Origin: an uncultured Lachnospiraceae bacterium
GTDB taxonomy: Bacteria > Bacillota > Clostridia > Lachnospirales > Lachnospiraceae
Length of the DNA: 56,529 nucleotides
Reading direction: 5' to 3'
NCBI GenBank assembly: GCA_910586025.1
Contig: CAJUIO010000012.1
Location: 1 to 56,529 of the forward strand
Shown: positions 24,364 to 31,744 of the stretch, piece by piece
How the letters are laid out: each line of letters begins with the position of its first letter
How positions within the stretch are numbered: the stretch's first letter is position 1
Made by a program: the position numbers and the translations under genes
Notes under the pieces: generated by a model
Databases searched by the model: none
Told to the model about the DNA's origin: nothing
The model's input: the letters and a program-made list of their open reading frames with translations, nothing else

Positions 24364-25458
24364 TCAGCCTTCCTGCTCTTCCTTCTCTTTGACAGCTCCG
24401 TTCTCACTCTCCCGCGAGAAGATCACTTCATTTTCATGCTTAATCAAATCCACTGATTTATTAAAGGCCTCAAGCACCTTGGGATTAAAAATCCCGCACT
24501 CTCCGCCATAAATCATCTTCATCGCTGTCTCATGGTCGAAAGCCGCCTTGTATACTCTCGGGGAGGTAAGCGCATCATAGACATCCGCAACAGCCACCAC
24601 CTGGGACCAGATCGAGATCTCGTCTTCCTTGAGGCCGTCCGGATATCCTCTTCCGTCCCAGCGCTCATGATGATGACGGGAAATGTCATAGCTGTAATTG
24701 AACACATCCTCATCCAGCATATTAGGAATCTTGGAGAGAATGTCCGCCCCGTTCACCGTATGCAGCTTCATCGTCTCAAACTCTTCCTTCGTGAGCCTTC
24801 CGGGCTTGTTCAGGATCCCGTCAGGAATTGATATCTTACCCACGTCATGGAGAATAGAAGACATCACGATCTTGTCTATCTCCGTCTTCGGAAGATGATA
24901 CTCCGGATACATATCACTGACCGTCGTCATCAGGATCCTGGTCAGACCGCAGATGCGCTTAACATGCTCTCCGGACTCGCAGTCCCTGAACTCGATCAGG
25001 GAGGCTAACGTCTCCACCATAGACTGGTTCATACTGCTCAGCTTCTTGACCTGTTCATCTACAATAACCTCAAGCTCGTTCCTGTGCCTGTAAAGCTCGA
25101 TTACGTTCTCTATTCTGCATTTAAGGAAGTTCATCATAAAAGGTTTGGAAATAACATCCACCGCACCCAAATCATAAGCATCCATCAAAGTTTTTTCACT
25201 GTTTTCCGCCGTGATGATGAAAACCGGTATATGCTCTATCCTGCCGCTCTCATTCATCTGCCGCAGTACCTCAAGGCCATCCATCTTAGGCATAATCAAA
25301 TCGAGAAGCACGGCCGCTATATTTTTATCGCTGTTGATCAGTTCCAGGGCTTCCAGTCCATTCTCCGCTTCCAGTATTTCGTGTTCATCCTTAAAGCCCT
25401 CCGCCAGAATCGCTCTGTTGATTTCCATATCGTCAACAATTAAAATCGTTGTGTTCAC
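24364..25458 (-). CDS. Response regulator with HD-GYP domain (c-di-GMP phosphodiesterase type)
   Basis: 364 residues from a GTG at 25458 with GGAGGGACTT before it. The receiver domain (about 1-125) has ILIVDDMEINRAIL, phospho-Asp in AVLLDLIMPKMDG, Thr/Ser in FIITAENS, and Lys in VISKPFMMN. A short helix follows, then an HD-GYP domain (about 150-340): the HD pair in SSILHDVGKISIPDGIL, then HTVNGADIL, RHHHERWDGRGYPDGL and VVAVADVYDALTS. All metal ligands and the GYP are present, so cyclic-di-GMP hydrolysis is expected, though activity is unproved. It is 78 bp downstream of the hybrid kinase and probably its output partner. Confidence 0.93.
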   Translation of the reverse strand: MNTTILIVDDMEINRAILAEGFKDEHEILEAENGLEALELINSDKNIAAVLLDLIMPKMDGLEVLRQMNESGRIEHIPVFIITAENSEKTLMDAYDLGAVDVISKPFMMNFLKCRIENVIELYRHRNELEVIVDEQVKKLSSMNQSMVETLASLIEFRDCESGEHVKRICGLTRILMTTVSDMYPEYHLPKTEIDKIVMSSILHDVGKISIPDGILNKPGRLTKEEFETMKLHTVNGADILSKIPNMLDEDVFNYSYDISRHHHERWDGRGYPDGLKEDEISIWSQVVAVADVYDALTSPRVYKAAFDHETAMKMIYGGECGIFNPKVLEAFNKSVDLIKHENEVIFSRESENGAVKEKEEQEG

Positions 25459-25536
25459 AAGTCCCTCCGTATTATTTACTACTTGTTTGATCAGTGTTCG
25501 GTTTATATCAGATCAGTTAAAAACCATCCCTCCTCC

Positions 25537-28089
25537 CTAATGCTTCATAAACTTTTTCAGCTGCTTCACCACTTCCTTCACATCAATGGGCTTTGCAACA
25601 TGGGCGTTCATTCCACAGTCGATACATTTCTGAATATCCTCCGAAAAGGCATCCGCCGTCATGGCCACAATGGGAAGATCCGCATCCGGACGATCCAGAG
25701 CACGAATTGCTTTGGCCGCCTCATATCCCGTCATTATGGGCATTCGGATATCCATAAGGATGGCCTCATAATATCCCTCCTCGGACTGACTGAACATATC
25801 CACACAGATCTGTCCGTTTTCCGCACGCTCCAGTTCCATACCCAAAGCGGAAAGCAGCGCTTCCGCAATCTCCCAGTTCAAATCGTTATCCTCCGCCAGG
25901 AGAATATGTCTGCCTGTAAAGTCCATCTCGGCTTCACCGCCGCTGACTTCCGCAATCTCGTCCTCGACAGTAACATACTGCTTCAGGCCATGGAATAACG
26001 TGGACTTAAACAGAGGCTTCGCAATAAATCCGTTGATTCCCGCCTCTCTCGCCTCCTCCTCGATCTCGCCCCAGTCATAGGCAGAAATCAGGAGAATCGG
26101 CACGTCATTCCCCATATCCTTCCGGATCTTGCGGGCGGTCTCAATCCCGTCAATACCCGGGAGCTTCCAGTCCAGAAGTATAATGTGATAGTCGCGGTTC
26201 ATTTCATGTCTTTCCTTCACCATGGAAAGAGCCGTCTCTCCATCCATGACCCACTCCGCCTGAATGCCGATCTCCTTTAAGGCGGCCACAGCACTTTGGC
26301 AGAGCTGCTCGTCGTCGTCCACCACAAGCATATCCCAATCCGGAAGTATCATCTCCTCTTCCCTGATAAGCGCCTTCTCGAAATCCAGAGTCACTCTGAA
26401 CTCCGATCCCTTCTTCAATTCACTCTTCACCTCAATGGTGCCGCCCATGGCATCCACGATATACTTGGTGATCGTCATTCCAAGCCCGGAACCCTCCGTC
26501 TTGTGAACTCTCAGGTTGTCCTCCCGGACAAAAGATTCAAAGACCTTTTTGCGGAATTCCTCCGACATGCCTATGCCGGTATCCGTCACATTCAGATGCA
26601 CCCTGACATAATTCTCACCCAGGGGCGACTCCTCCTGATACAGAGACATTCCAATGGAACCGCCCTCCGGAGTAAACTTGATCGCATTGGATAAAAGGTT
26701 CAGGAGAATCTGGTTAAAGCGCACACTGTCACAGTAAATGTCCTCCGTAATCAAATTGTGGATGGAGACGTTAAAATGCTGTTTCTTTGTCTTCACCTGA
26801 GGCTGAACAATGCTCACAATATTGTCCATGACCTCGCGCAGGGAAACCATCTCCATATTCAGCGTCATCTTTCCGCTCTCGATCTTTGACATATCGAGCA
26901 CATCGTTGATAAGGCCCAGAAGATGTTTGCTGGACAAAGTGATTTTTTTCAGGCAGTTCTGCACCTGCTGCCGGTCATTCATATTGGCGGTCGCAATGGC
27001 CGTCATGCCAACGATCGCATTCATGGGTGTCCTGATATCATGGCTCATGTTAGAGAGGAACTCGCTCTTTGCCTTGGTGGCCTGTACCGCTTCCTGACGC
27101 GCCTTCTCCAATTCATAAAGCTGCCTGTTTGTCATTTTGAAATAAACGACAAAAATGAACGTCAGGGCCGCCAGAATAAATCCGCAGCTGAGAAGCAGCA
27201 TCTCGATCCACTGTCTGCTTAACCCGTTGACAGTCTCATCCAGAACGCCATACGGCATCACCGTGATCAGATACCACTCCGAATAGGGAAGCGCAGTACA
27301 ATACAAATGCCTGCGTTCCCCGTCAACATATAAAACAGATGAATAGTCCTCATGCTTATTAATAGCGTCACAGAGCTCCTGCACGTATTCCTGCCCCGTT
27401 TTACCCATACCGTCATCTACGACTTCCGCAAGATAATTAAAATAATTGTCTCCAATCTCCTGATCCCGGCTCCTGATCACAAAGCTGCCGTCGCGCCTGG
27501 TCACATGGGAGTACACCATCCTGTTCTCCTCGTCAAGATCAAGGAGCTTTTTCACGTAATCCACCGGAAGACCCGCTACCAGGGCTGCGCTCCTGCTTCC
27601 GTCCTCCATAGGATATGCGGCCGGAATGCCGATCAAAACCACATCAAGCCCCGTATCATCATAGCCCACCGCCACCTTTCTTTCCCCGTTTCTTATGGAA
27701 TCAAGAAAGGGATGGGGGTCTGCAAGCTTGACCTGCTCTCCGTAAATCATCTCAAAAGATCCGTCCTCCGCATACAGGCTCAGATAATCAAAGCTGCGCG
27801 CTTCCGCATTGTATGTCAGCTCTCCGGACACTGTTTCATGATCCTTTGCGTCATCCTCCGGAACTGCCTTAATCACATTTTCCAGATTCAAGAGCCGCAG
27901 CTCCATAGTCGTTTCGAAATGCTTGGAGATGCGGCTGTTCATCCCTGACATATATGCTGTACCCACCGTGCTGATCGTCTGCTGGCTGGCATGATTCATG
28001 TAATTTGCAAGAAACATAAAAATAACGACACAGACGATGACAATAAGTGCAAAGCTGATTATTAAAAATTTTCCTTCTCTTTTCTTCAC
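25537..28089 (-). CDS. Hybrid sensor histidine kinase with two receiver domains
   Basis: 850 residues if started at the GTG at 28089, which has GGAGG 9 nt upstream. The 19-codon longer ATG frame (28146) lacks any site. A membrane helix (FLIISFALIVIVCVVIFMFL) precedes an extracellular Cache-like sensor (about 40-300). A second helix (MLLLSCGFILAALTFIFVVY) leads to the HisKA phospho-His in FLSNMSHDIRTPMNAI and an ATPase domain with LLSNAIKFTPEGG, VTDTGIGM and GSGLGMTITKYI. Two receivers follow: MLVVDDDEQL/ILLDWKLPGIDG and ILLAEDNDLN/AILMDIRMPIMTG. There is no HPt domain, so phosphotransfer to the neighbouring HD-GYP regulator would need either direct transfer or a separate HPt. Confidence 0.93.
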   Translation of the reverse strand: MKKREGKFLIISFALIVIVCVVIFMFLANYMNHASQQTISTVGTAYMSGMNSRISKHFETTMELRLLNLENVIKAVPEDDAKDHETVSGELTYNAEARSFDYLSLYAEDGSFEMIYGEQVKLADPHPFLDSIRNGERKVAVGYDDTGLDVVLIGIPAAYPMEDGSRSAALVAGLPVDYVKKLLDLDEENRMVYSHVTRRDGSFVIRSRDQEIGDNYFNYLAEVVDDGMGKTGQEYVQELCDAINKHEDYSSVLYVDGERRHLYCTALPYSEWYLITVMPYGVLDETVNGLSRQWIEMLLLSCGFILAALTFIFVVYFKMTNRQLYELEKARQEAVQATKAKSEFLSNMSHDIRTPMNAIVGMTAIATANMNDRQQVQNCLKKITLSSKHLLGLINDVLDMSKIESGKMTLNMEMVSLREVMDNIVSIVQPQVKTKKQHFNVSIHNLITEDIYCDSVRFNQILLNLLSNAIKFTPEGGSIGMSLYQEESPLGENYVRVHLNVTDTGIGMSEEFRKKVFESFVREDNLRVHKTEGSGLGMTITKYIVDAMGGTIEVKSELKKGSEFRVTLDFEKALIREEEMILPDWDMLVVDDDEQLCQSAVAALKEIGIQAEWVMDGETALSMVKERHEMNRDYHIILLDWKLPGIDGIETARKIRKDMGNDVPILLISAYDWGEIEEEAREAGINGFIAKPLFKSTLFHGLKQYVTVEDEIAEVSGGEAEMDFTGRHILLAEDNDLNWEIAEALLSALGMELERAENGQICVDMFSQSEEGYYEAILMDIRMPIMTGYEAAKAIRALDRPDADLPIVAMTADAFSEDIQKCIDCGMNAHVAKPIDVKEVVKQLKKFMKH

Positions 28090-28205
28090 CTGGTAATACC
28101 TCCGTGCCCAAAACAGCATAGCACAAATAAAAATACATACGCTCATAATGCATACGCATTTATTATAATCTATTTCCCTCCAGAATTCAATCTATTTTAA
28201 TTAAC

Positions 28206-28243
28206 GAAATACCATGCACAAAAAAATTCATGCATGGTATTTC
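28206..28243 (-). terminator. Hairpin at the end of the feo operon
   Basis: GAAATACCATGCA (28206-28218) and TGCATGGTATTTC (28231-28243) are perfect 13-bp arms with a 12-nt A/T loop. They lie 20 bp past the stop of the Cys-rich gene. The T-run is weak on both strands, but position and strength suit the end of the operon. Confidence 0.6.
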
Positions 28244-28262
28244 TCATTTGCCTTCCTATTCC

Positions 28263-28397
28263 TTAATGACATCCCTTGCATTTACTGCAGTCTTTGCCGC
28301 ACTGCAGGGATTTTCCCTTTTTCCTGTCCCGGACTATACTCTTAAGAGCCAGTGCCATAATTCCGAAAACAACCGCTCCAACAATCACTGTTCCCAT
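28263..28397 (-). CDS. FeoB-associated Cys-rich membrane protein
   Basis: 44 residues, start ATG at 28397 with GGGAG 6 nt upstream, 18 bp after the feoB stop. A single membrane helix (GTVIVGAVVFGIMALAL) is followed by a basic stretch (KSIVRDRKKGKSL) and a Cys-rich tail (CGKDCSKCKGCH). This arrangement matches the small FeoB-associated Cys-rich membrane proteins that end feo operons in Firmicutes. The Cys/His tail may handle ferrous iron at the membrane (inference). It is below the usual ORF length cut and easily missed. Confidence 0.88.
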   Translation of the reverse strand: MGTVIVGAVVFGIMALALKSIVRDRKKGKSLQCGKDCSKCKGCH

Positions 28398-28415
28398 AAT
28401 TTTCTCCCGTTCTGT

Positions 28416-30560
28416 TCACTTTGTCTTTGCAAGCTTCTCACCGGCCTCCGTCAGGAAGCCTTCTCTCCTGCCGGATCTGAAGAGCAGGTATGCAAACCCT
28501 ATTATAATAAGAAAAGCCGCAATTGTCCATGCCCCAAAGGCTCCCTCGCCTACAAGCATTCCGATCTGATAGACACACAGGGAGGCAAGGTAAGCAAGCC
28601 CGCACTGATAGCCGATGGCAAACCAGAACCAGCCGGCGCTGTTCATCTCTCTCTTAATCGCTCCCATCGCCGCAAAGCAGGGTGCACACAGCAGATTAAA
28701 CACCAGGAAGGAATAGGCTGCGACAGCGCTCATGCTTCCGGCGAGCTGTCCCCAGATTTCCTCTCCGTTTTCTGCCACCTCTGCAAATCCGAAGAGAATC
28801 CCCAGCGTGCCAACCACATTTTCCTTGGCGATCAGGCCTGTGAGTGCCGCCACCGCCATCTTCCAGTCTCCCCATCCAAGAGGGGCAAATACCCAGGATA
28901 TAAGGCTCCCGATCCCTGCCAGAATACTGCTGTCCAGCTGCTGTGCCTCCAGCATGCCAAAGCCGTCCTCTGTGAACCCAAAGCTCATGAAAAACCACAG
29001 AATCACCGTGGATAAGAGAATTATGGTTCCCGCCTTCCTGATAAAGGACCAGCCTCTCTCCCACATGCTCCGGAGCACCGCTCCCGGGGTGGGCATATGG
29101 TAAGGAGGAAGCTCCATCACAAAGGGAGCCGGATCTCCCGAAAACAGCTTTGTCTTCTTCAAAACGATTCCGGAACAGATGACAGCCGCAATCCCCACGA
29201 AGTACGCACTCGGTGCCACCCAGGATGCCCCTCCAAAGACAGCTCCCGCAATCAGCCCTATAACGGGAAGCTTTGCACCGCAGGGAGTCAACAACCCCGC
29301 AGCAGAGCTGCGGGGTATTGACCCCTGCGGCAGTCGCCAAATGTGCATGCAAGCATGCCCGCTTGGCTCGTTGCCCGCAGGAATAAAGGATTTTCCGGAC
29401 AATCCGAACCTTCTGAAAATCCTGTCCATAATGAAAGCCACTCTGGCCATATAACCGCAGGATTCCAGAAATGCCAGAAAGAGGAAAAGCACCAGCATCT
29501 GGGGCACAAAGCCCAACACGGCTCCCACCCCTGCAACGATACCGTCCAGAATCAGTCCTTGCAGCCAGTGTGCACAGCCCGCCGCCGTCAGCACGCTCTC
29601 AATAGCCGGAGGAATTATTTCCCCGAAGAGCACATCATTTGTCCAATCCGTGGCAAAACCTCCCACCGTGGATACCGAAACATAATACACGAGCCACATC
29701 ACGGCCGCAAAAAAAGGAAGTGCGAGCCATCTGTCTGTCACCCAGCGGTCGATCCTGTCCGAAACGGTCGTGATCTTCTTTTTGTTTTTGGTCGCGCACT
29801 CTCCGATGACAGAGGAAAGATAGACATATCTCTCGTTTGTAATGATGCTCTCCGCATCATCATCAAACTCCTTTTCCAGAGTCCTTATCTCTTCGGAAAC
29901 ATCAGGAATCTGTTCCATGCTTTGGGCTATTTTTTCATCCCGTTCCAGAAGCTTGACGGCAAAAAAGCGCCTTAGCTCCTGCGGGATATCGCTTCCCAGT
30001 TTATCCTCCACTGATGCGATTGCATTCTCCGCCTTCACCCCGAACCGATGTGCGATCTCCACAGACTTTTTCTGCATCGCCGCATCTACGGCCTTCTGAG
30101 CGGCCTTCCAGACTCCATGCCCTTTAAGCGCCGAAATTCCTATCACCTCGCATCCGAGCCTCTCTCCCAGCCGATCCATATGGATCCGGTCTCCGGCCTT
30201 TTCCACCGCATCCATCATGTTTACCGCCATGACTACCGGAATCCCCAGCTCCATGATCTGGGTGGACAGATAAAGATTTCTCTCCAGGTTCGTGCCGTCC
30301 ACGATATTGATGACAGCGTCAGGCCTCTCCCCGATCAGATAATTTCTTGCCACTACCTCCTCCATTGTGTAAGGCGAGAGAGAATAGATACCGGGAAGAT
30401 CCACGATGGTCACATCTCTGTGCCCTTTCAGCCTGCCCTCCTTCTTTTCCACTGTCACGCCCGGCCAGTTGCCCACAAACTGGTTAGCGCCCGTCAGCGC
30501 ATTGAATAGTGTGGTTTTTCCGCAGTTCGGATTCCCTGCCAATGCAATTTTAATACTCAT
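28416..30560 (-). CDS. feoB: Ferrous iron transporter FeoB with replaced core segment (possibly defective)
   Basis: 714 residues, normal length. N-terminal G domain: GNPNCGKTTLFNAL, DLPGIYSLSPYT, NMMDAVEK and SALKGHG, then the helical regulatory domain. The membrane part begins near residue 260 and contains CGAKLPVIGLIAGAVFGG and ENVVGTLGILFGF. Between GKSFIP (about 388-393) and CGAKLP (about 425), the family normally has the Gly-Cys-x-Val-Pro-Gly gate motif and an ARTIEN-RRMTI-like stretch. Here those about 35 residues are replaced by 32 unrelated ones (beginning AGNEPSGHACMHIWRL) encoded by palindromic DNA, in frame. Iron transport may therefore be lost or altered. The operon is otherwise complete. 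Confidence 0.9.
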   Translation of the reverse strand: MSIKIALAGNPNCGKTTLFNALTGANQFVGNWPGVTVEKKEGRLKGHRDVTIVDLPGIYSLSPYTMEEVVARNYLIGERPDAVINIVDGTNLERNLYLSTQIMELGIPVVMAVNMMDAVEKAGDRIHMDRLGERLGCEVIGISALKGHGVWKAAQKAVDAAMQKKSVEIAHRFGVKAENAIASVEDKLGSDIPQELRRFFAVKLLERDEKIAQSMEQIPDVSEEIRTLEKEFDDDAESIITNERYVYLSSVIGECATKNKKKITTVSDRIDRWVTDRWLALPFFAAVMWLVYYVSVSTVGGFATDWTNDVLFGEIIPPAIESVLTAAGCAHWLQGLILDGIVAGVGAVLGFVPQMLVLFLFLAFLESCGYMARVAFIMDRIFRRFGLSGKSFIPAGNEPSGHACMHIWRLPQGSIPRSSAAGLLTPCGAKLPVIGLIAGAVFGGASWVAPSAYFVGIAAVICSGIVLKKTKLFSGDPAPFVMELPPYHMPTPGAVLRSMWERGWSFIRKAGTIILLSTVILWFFMSFGFTEDGFGMLEAQQLDSSILAGIGSLISWVFAPLGWGDWKMAVAALTGLIAKENVVGTLGILFGFAEVAENGEEIWGQLAGSMSAVAAYSFLVFNLLCAPCFAAMGAIKREMNSAGWFWFAIGYQCGLAYLASLCVYQIGMLVGEGAFGAWTIAAFLIIIGFAYLLFRSGRREGFLTEAGEKLAKTK
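29283..29386. repeat. Palindromic repeat-like DNA inside feoB
   Basis: ACCCCGCAGC and GCTGCGGGGT arms (29292-29317 region, with outer TCAA/TTGA pairing) plus a near-repeat GCATGC-AA-GCATGC at 29345-29358. CCTGCGG occurs at both edges in the coding sense (in the FIP-AG codons and in the P-C-G codons), like a target-site duplication. Base composition and structure differ from the surrounding coding DNA. It looks like a small mobile or REP-type element, origin unknown. Confidence 0.65.
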
Positions 30561-30594
30561 GATCGACCTCCGTCTTAAGTTTGTCTTCGCTTTT

Positions 30595-30615
30595 ATTTAT
30601 TAGTCATAGCTAACT
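30595..30615. promoter_or_regulatory. Iron-regulator-type operator before feoB (copy A)
   Basis: Minus strand AGTTAG, 5-nt spacer, ACTAATAAAT, giving a TTAG-N6-CTAA inverted core in the 70-bp gap between the second feoA and feoB. The same 6+10 bases recur at 31124-31144, which argues for a shared regulator, most simply the divergent DtxR-type protein. Confidence 0.7.
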
Positions 30616-30630
30616 ATTATGTAAAAAAAA

Positions 30631-30852
30631 TCACTCTACCTCAATCATCTCCGCATCCGCCTTCCGAAGAGAAAGCTCATATCCCCGCACCGTCACCTCC
30701 ACAGGGTCTCCCAAAGGCGCCACCTTCCGCACAAAAATACTGACTCCCTTTGTGATCCCCATATCCATGATGCGTCTCTTTACCGGTCCCTGTCCGGAAA
30801 TCCTTTCCACCCTTACCGTCTGACCACAGGCCACTTCCTTTAACGTCTTCAT
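30631..30852 (-). CDS. feoA: FeoA-type SH3-like protein (second copy)
   Basis: 73 residues from the ATG at 30852 (GGAGAGGCGG upstream). The longer frame from 30879 overlaps the preceding gene. Small SH3-like beta-barrel: VACGQTVRVERISGQGPVKR, RIMDMGITKGVSIFVRKVAP, then GDPVEVTVRGYELSLRKADAE, the typical FeoA pattern of about 75 residues. It is cytoplasmic and thought to assist FeoB at the membrane. It lies between the first feoA (28 bp) and feoB (70 bp, with operator copy A). Confidence 0.93.
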   Translation of the reverse strand: MKTLKEVACGQTVRVERISGQGPVKRRIMDMGITKGVSIFVRKVAPLGDPVEVTVRGYELSLRKADAEMIEVE

Positions 30853-30880
30853 AAACCGCCTCTCCTTTTCCTGAAACATA

Positions 30881-31090
30881 CTAAACCATAATCCTGTTTG
30901 CCATATCCCTTCCTATGGCAATTCTTGCATCCTTCACATTCACGATGATATTTCCGCCCGTCTCCGAGACCACTGTCACCGTTCCCCCTGTCACAAATCC
31001 GAGATTTTCCAGAAACCTCCTGGTCTCTTCCTTTCCCCCTACCCTTTTGATCACACCGGATCCTCCCGTTTCCATCATTGACAAAGGCAT
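30881..31090 (-). CDS. feoA: FeoA-type SH3-like protein (first copy)
   Basis: 69 residues with AAAAAAGGAGCGGAAGG before the ATG. SH3-like FeoA fold: KRVGGKEETRRFLENLGFVT, GGTVTVVSETGGNIIVNVKD, ARIAIGRDMANRIMV. It differs clearly in sequence from the second copy, so it is an old paralogue, not a recent duplication. First gene of the feo operon. Operator copy B lies 34 bp upstream. Confidence 0.93.
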   Translation of the reverse strand: MPLSMMETGGSGVIKRVGGKEETRRFLENLGFVTGGTVTVVSETGGNIIVNVKDARIAIGRDMANRIMV

Positions 31091-31123
31091 CCTTCCGCTC
31101 CTTTTTTATTACTATTGGCTTAC

Positions 31124-31144
31124 ATTTATTAGTTTATTCTAACT
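31124..31144. promoter_or_regulatory. Iron-regulator-type operator before feoA (copy B)
   Basis: Minus strand AGTTAG, AATAA, ACTAATAAAT; core TTAG-N6-CTAA. It contains a TAGAAT -10-like box with TTGGGA 18 bp upstream, so binding here would block the feo promoter. It is identical to copy A outside the 5-nt spacer and also shares AAGC two bases beyond. Confidence 0.72.
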
Positions 31145-31208
31145 TTCATGAATTGCCAATCCCAATTTTAAAAAATTTATAAAATCACAATTTCTCTCCC
31201 GCCAAAAT

Positions 31209-31237
31209 TTGATGTCCCGGAATTTTTATGTTATGAT
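31209..31237 (+). promoter_or_regulatory. Promoter of the DtxR-type regulator gene
   Basis: -35 TTGATG (31209-31214), 17-bp spacer, -10 TATGAT (31232-31237), about 50 bp before the ATG at 31288. Confidence 0.65.
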
Positions 31238-31287
31238 AGTAAAAACGCAGTGCAGACTAACGGGCCGTGAGAGGAGCTTAACCCCAA

Positions 31288-31647
31288 ATGAATGTAAATG
31301 AATCAGCCGAAAATTATCTGGAAACTATATTGATACTGAGCAAATCAAAGCCGGTGGTGCGCTCCGTTGACATTGCCGAGGAACTGGGCTTCAAAAAATC
31401 AAGCGTCAGCGTTGCCATGAAGAATCTCCGTGAAAAGAATCACATCACTGTCACCAAAGAGGGCTTCATCTATCTGACGAATTCCGGAAAGGAAATTGCG
31501 GATATGATCTATGAACGGCACCAGCTTCTCAGCAGCTGGCTGATCCGCCTTGGGGTGGAGCCCGTGATCGCCACGCAGGATGCCTGCCGGATCGAGCATG
31601 TGATCAGCAAGGAGAGCTTTGAGGCGATCAAAAAGCATATCAAATAA
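31288..31647 (+). CDS. DtxR/MntR-family metal-dependent regulator
   Basis: 119 residues, short form without the C-terminal SH3 domain. N-terminal winged helix: NESAENYLETILILSKSKPV, RSVDIAEELGFKKSSVSVAM, KNLREKNHITVTKEGFIYLT. The metal/dimer domain follows, with YERHQLLSSWLIRLGV and ATQDACRIEHVISKESFEAI (Glu, His, Cys, Glu and His candidates for the metal site). It is divergent from the feo operon and is therefore the obvious candidate to bind the repeated TTAG-N6-CTAA motif when iron or manganese is sufficient. The metal cannot be told by eye. Confidence 0.93.
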   Translation: MNVNESAENYLETILILSKSKPVVRSVDIAEELGFKKSSVSVAMKNLREKNHITVTKEGFIYLTNSGKEIADMIYERHQLLSSWLIRLGVEPVIATQDACRIEHVISKESFEAIKKHIK

Positions 31648-31659
31648 TCATTCCTGTAC

Positions 31660-31697
31660 AAAAAGGTACGCAAATCACAAAACTTGCGCACCTTTTT
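31660..31697. terminator. Bidirectional terminator between dtxR-type gene and beta-mannosidase
   Basis: AAAAAGGT-A-CGCAA and TTGCG-C-ACCTTTTT pair across a short loop (31660-31697). Plus-strand T-run CTTTTTATATTTTG follows. It serves both convergent genes (stops at 31647 and 31745). Confidence 0.85.
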
Positions 31698-31744
31698 ATA
31701 TTTTGTCCGATCAGAACCTCTTTGCCCCGAAACACAAATCCATA

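Noticed and set aside
24261..24407. N-terminally extended CsoR (149 residues)
   Set aside because: The extension lies upstream of and across the promoter and operator and encodes no conserved sequence. The 100-residue form has its own AGGAGG site.
28090..28146. ATG start of the hybrid kinase at 28146
   Set aside because: No ribosome binding site. A GTG at 28089 has GGAGG at 9 nt and gives a clean membrane-anchor N-terminus.
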